From Larix sibirica (lineage: Eukaryota; Streptophyta; Pinopsida; Pinales; Pinaceae), in assembly GCA_004151065.3 (NCBI GenBank), contig NWUY0300005388.1, forward strand, positions 7,473-19,488: a DNA stretch of 12,016 bases, read 5' to 3'. This document shows, piece after piece, positions 8,890 to 12,016 of this stretch; positions within the stretch are counted from its first letter, which is position 1, and every line of letters starts with the position of its first letter. The notes beneath the pieces are model-generated. The model saw only the letters and a list, made by a program, of their open reading frames with translations, had not been told where the DNA came from and did not search any database. The translations under genes and the position numbers were made by a program.

Positions 8890-9393
8890 TTACAAAACAG
8901 AATATGCATACATAGAAAAAAATTTAATTACTCAGGCAAAGAATGCCCACAATAGAAATTATACACCACAAATATTTAGGAGAAATAAACACATAATCTA
9001 CAAGCTTTATTTATTATGATTGGGCTACTCCTGATTACAATTTCCATAGAGCCTCATTGTGAATTTCCACGCCTCCCTCAACCTCTACGGGATAAACTGA
9101 GAGAAACACTCAACTACCTCTCCCTCACTGCACCTCCACTGCCCTTCACGATGTATACTCACAACAAGAAGGTTCTCATTAATAAAATTGTTGGAGCCAT
9201 ACCAAGAAAAGGGAATTGTTCAACTGCCAACGATTTGGTTAGGGAATCATTTCTCATTCCCATCGTTTCACATTCAATTATTTTACATTCAAATCATTTA
9301 ATAAACTAAACTTTTAATTTTATCCCAACCACATTTTTATTAATTCGATTGGGCTAATATATTGTGAATAATTATTAAAATTCAGAATGGATT
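8890..9393. other. Composition island with minus-strand AATAAA signals
   Basis: From 9016 to about 9250 the sequence is clearly richer in G+C and in pyrimidine-rich CTCC/CCTC tracts than its flanks. On the minus strand it ends in overlapping AATAAATAAA (complement of 9006-9015), followed by a T-rich stretch, like the 3' end of a transcribed unit or the R region of an LTR. A 97-codon plus-strand frame starting at ATG 9016 runs through it but resembles nothing. No primer-binding site or LTR partner was found. Confidence 0.35.
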
Positions 9394-9529
9394 CTGTAGC
9401 AACTGTGATCTGTAGCAACATGTAGCATCTTTCGCAACAACCTATAGCAGCTTCTGCAACAACTTGTAGTAGCTTCCACAACAACCTATAGCAGCTTCTG
9501 CAGCAACCTGTAGCAACTTATGTAGTAAC
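9394..9529 (+). repeat. 22-bp minisatellite, five units plus a degenerate leader
   Basis: Five consecutive 22-base units occupy 9420-9441, 9442-9463, 9464-9485, 9486-9507 and 9508-9529. Their core is TAGCAGCTTCTGCAACAAC. Units 2 and 4 differ at one base. Units 1, 3 and 5 begin with TGTAG, while 2 and 4 have TATAG, suggesting a 44-bp higher-order period. A degenerate copy with about 4 extra bases precedes them at 9394-9419. The period is not a multiple of three, so it is not a protein repeat. Confidence 0.88.
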
Positions 9530-9732
9530 TTCCCAATGCCTAACTAATCAAAGAAAACTAGGTGTGCATGATAGCTCTCTAGACTAGGGGTTCTCCTACA
9601 TCAGTTCTACCCAGCCCTTATCATGGTGAGCCTTCTAGCTACCCATGTAGTAGTTCTCAATAGATTTTGATAAGAAAAATCAAATCATTATAGCTTAAAA
9701 GACCTATCCTTTTGTTGTATAGTCTAGTTACC
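9530..9732. other. Unassigned spacer
   Basis: No coding signal on either strand. It is slightly richer in G+C up to about 9660 (CCCAGCCCTTATCATGG region) and then AT-rich. Confidence 0.5.
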
Positions 9733-10250
9733 CTATATTGGGTTGCATGACTTCTTGGCAATATCATCTATAATGTCAATTGTTATCCCACATTTTTTCA
9801 ATACGATTCTTTTAGGGTTTTCACCCTCGATTTTAATTATTCCGAACAACCCAATGGAGCCATCAACTCTTATATGATGGATTTTCAAGGGTAGATTTAG
9901 TTGTTTGATCATCATAATGTTTCCATAAGTGGTTTCCTTGTAAGATGTCGATGTTATAGTGAAATAAAGTACTTTCCATAAAATTCCATGTGTTTGGTCA
10001 TTGTAGCATCTTTCAACTAGGACCCACCAAGCCCTTACAGGGAATTAAAGCTATGAGATGTCATCTTCCCTTGTATAGAGGACCTATGATTGAATACTTG
10101 GATACATCTAGAATTTGCATAAATTGAACATGAATGAGTTCAAAGGGTATCTACTCCAATGTATACTAGCATGCAGGAAATAGTGGGATATCAATTGATA
10201 GTTTGTTACATTTTGAGGAATGGCCAGTGTGCTTACACATGTTGGCATTA
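9733..10250 (-). pseudogene. Unrecognised minus-strand frame with zinc-knuckle-like motif upstream
   Basis: I do not recognise the protein. On the minus strand a frame is open for 103 codons from 10044 to a TAG at 9735-9733. It starts FPVRAWWVLVERCYNDQTHG and continues through TSTSYKETTYGNIMMIK and KIEGENPKRIVLKKCGITID. Upstream in the same frame, VLYTREDDIS is followed by TAG and TAA (10053-10045), so the ancestral frame was probably longer. Further upstream, 10237-10208 reads CKHTGHSSKC. With a one-base shift a preceding Cys-Gln-His gives C-X2-C-X4-H-X3-C, one residue short of a standard CCHC knuckle. Knuckle then unknown domain would suit a retroelement gag/ORF1 tail, but that is inference. 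It could also be a decayed host gene. Confidence 0.35.
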
Positions 10251-10302
10251 GATGTAAACAATAGAATATGGAACTTCTTCCACAGTCTCCTATATATATC
10301 AC

Positions 10303-11370
10303 CTCCTAATCTCTATAAATTCCTTTTGAAGTGAAGGGATAAATGTAGTTTACAAACTTGGTTGTACGAATCATTATGGTGATGCACAAAATGGCATTGA
10401 GATGAAAATATGGATTGTTGAAGACAAATAGATCACACCCTTCTACAATTGGAATTCAAGAGACTTGTCCAAACCTTCATGACATAGATATTTTGTATCT
10501 TCAAGGTTAAGAACATTGTATGTTGTACTAGCCTACATTAACAACTCTAATTAGCACATTAACACCTCCAATAGGAAACACCTACAATAGGAGACTCTAT
10601 GGGTGATTTCGTAAGCTTGCTACAAAGGCCTAAGATACATTCCAAGAGGTTGATTTCATCTAGCAAATAACATGAAAGGTTTTTAAAAATCATATAATAC
10701 TATATCAGATTAGAGTCCATTACAAAATTTTAATTTCAATACAAAAATTATACATCTTGATCCAACTATTGTCTAATTCAATATGTAGTACAATTGAATA
10801 TCTAGTACTACATAAAATAATTGCCTATGGGGGATTTCTATATGTCTCCCACTTGAAAATTAATTCTACAAATTTAAGTACGGACAAAGCTTTTAAGGTG
10901 TGTTAATTAGTGAGAGATGGACTCAAAGGTATTTTAGTTTTAATTTTTACCTGTAAGTTGAGATTCCACCTGCTAATTTGTGTCGACTTAGCATATTTAA
11001 TTTTGAATGGTTATTATCCATGTAACCTTCTTCTATGTCCATAAATTATGTTTTTCTATACCTCCAAGGGGACATATAGCAATCGGTGGGTTGTATTAAT
11101 CATACTGTATCGGAGACCATTTTTTTCGAAAACCAAATGTTTTTCTATAGTTATAATTTTTTATATTAAATCAAATTTAAAAAAATATATATATGAAATT
11201 TTATTGGATCCCTACTATTGATATTGTCACGAAACCAATGGAGATTAAAAGCCAAACTGCTTGTCAAATTTTGATCTTTGTTACCTACGTGTTTGTACTG
11301 TGTTATGATGGAGTGTGTTAATATTTGTAAATTTGATATTATTCATTTTTAATCTTTTTTGGAAAGTTTT
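10303..11370. other. AT-rich intergenic DNA; no gene seen
   Basis: Frames on both strands close quickly. There is a short (AT)n tract near 11187-11195 and scattered A/T homopolymers. No repeat boundary, RNA gene or coding block could be supported. Confidence 0.6.
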
Positions 11371-11582
11371 ATATGAGAATTTATGGTTAATAAACTAGTT
11401 CTTTTAATATATATTATTTTAATTTTTTTTATTATCTCATTCTTCAATTTAGTATATAAAGCATGTGACATGAAAATTTATGATTAATAAATTTATGCTT
11501 AATAAATTATTTTAATGAATTTTATTCTACATGTTACATGAAAATTTATGAGTAATAAATCTATACTTAATAAATTATTTTA
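11371..11582 (+). repeat. AT-rich direct repeats, 68-bp period
   Basis: A 47-base block starting ACATGAAAATTTATGA occurs at 11468-11514 and 11536-11582 with three differences, giving a period of 68. A more diverged copy with insertions starts at 11371 (ATATGAGAATTTATGG) and ends near 11421. Each block contains repeated TTAATAAA motifs. Confidence 0.8.
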
Positions 11583-11934
11583 TTTATAGGTAGTTTTTTA
11601 AAATTTTGAAATGAAAATACTAAATTATTATTATAACAACTACGTAAACAATACAAGTTCTCAACATTATTAACAATAATATGCTATTTTTAAATATTGT
11701 TTTTCATAAATGTCTTCTTAATAAACATATATATTTCAAAAAAATTATGTATGTCATCTTAAGTTTGATAGCAAGTTATACTAAGATACTAAATTTATAA
11801 TCTTAATTTATGTAGAAACATGATTAGATAATCACCCTACAAAAGAGTTACCATCTTATTTATCTAGATAATCTTCCCATATTTATTGGCATGTTTAACC
11901 TTAATGATTTGCATAATAAGAACAAATGGAAACT
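11583..11934. other. AT-rich DNA; no gene seen
   Basis: Very AT-rich, with no coding block. A reading through LPIFIGMFNLNDLHNKNKW (around 11870-11930) is open but too short to assign. It may belong to the element whose tail starts at 11935. Confidence 0.5.
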
Positions 11935-12016
11935 GTTGAATTTTTAATTATTTTCAGATATTGAGATTACTGCTTTATGATGTAACATATATCATAGAAT
12001 AACCATACACTGAAAA
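11935..12016 (+). repeat. LINE-tail repeat, copy B, cut by the window edge
   Basis: Same orientation as 8003-8090 and nearly identical to it, with small deletions (two fewer T and one fewer AT). No RTE-like cysteine domain is readable upstream, unlike copy A. The repeat continues past the window end, so its full length is unknown. Confidence 0.85.

Noticed and set aside
9016-9309. 97-codon plus-strand frame with ATG
   Set aside because: No recognisable motif, no plant-like start context, and it lies in an island whose minus strand looks like a transcript end. Probably chance in a stop-poor, G+C-richer stretch.
10108-10302. 64-codon minus-strand frame
   Set aside because: A different frame over the same bases carries the zinc-knuckle-like reading; this one shows no pattern.
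8003-12016. The two tail repeats as the LTRs of one retrotransposon
   Set aside because: Copy A begins at the end of a LINE ORF2 fragment. No TG...CA ends, primer-binding site, polypurine tract or gag-pol reading lies between the copies on the plus strand.

Overview
The window reads as non-genic DNA from a plant nuclear genome: AT-rich, repeat-dense and full of decayed retroelements. I found no intact protein gene, tRNA, rRNA or CRISPR array. The retroelement ORF1s have the plant LINE architecture (DUF4283 plus CCHC knuckle), and the plus-strand element carries an RNase H domain as many plant L1-like elements do. A very old, highly mutated LINE load suggests a large genome such as a conifer or other gymnosperm, but that placement is inference. 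One ambiguous base (N at 8109) points to a draft assembly.

Layout. (1) 1-1410, minus strand: the 5' part of a LINE. It has a leader with telobox-like repeats, a good ATG at 1151, and a DUF4283 ORF1 with one frameshift and three or four stops. The rest of this element would lie left of the window. (2) 1411-1530: the head-to-head junction. (3) About 1531-7030, plus strand: a near full-length but much more decayed L1-like LINE. In order it shows ORF1 (DUF4283, CCHC knuckle), then ORF2 (AP-endonuclease, reverse transcriptase, zf-RVT cysteine/histidine motif, RNase H). All domains are recognisable and none of the ORFs is functional. (4) 7617-8013, plus strand: the C-terminal end of a second, RTE-like LINE ORF2. 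It is followed by a tail sequence (8003-8090) that recurs in the same orientation at the right edge (11935-12016).

(5) 8091-9390: mostly AT-rich DNA, with an unrecognised decayed minus-strand reading frame (8590-8889) and a base-composition island (9016-9250) with AATAAA signals on the minus strand. (6) 9394-9529: a 22-bp minisatellite with hints of a 44-bp higher-order period. (7) 9733-10250, minus strand: an unrecognised frame, open for 103 codons, preceded by a zinc-knuckle-like motif. (8) 10303-12016: very AT-rich DNA with a 68-bp tandem repeat.

Nothing here works together as a pathway. The window is a record of successive retroelement insertions of different ages. The parts most worth a second look are the RNase H domain kept in one frame, the shared LINE tail at the right edge, and the unidentified minus-strand frame near 9.7-10.2 kb.
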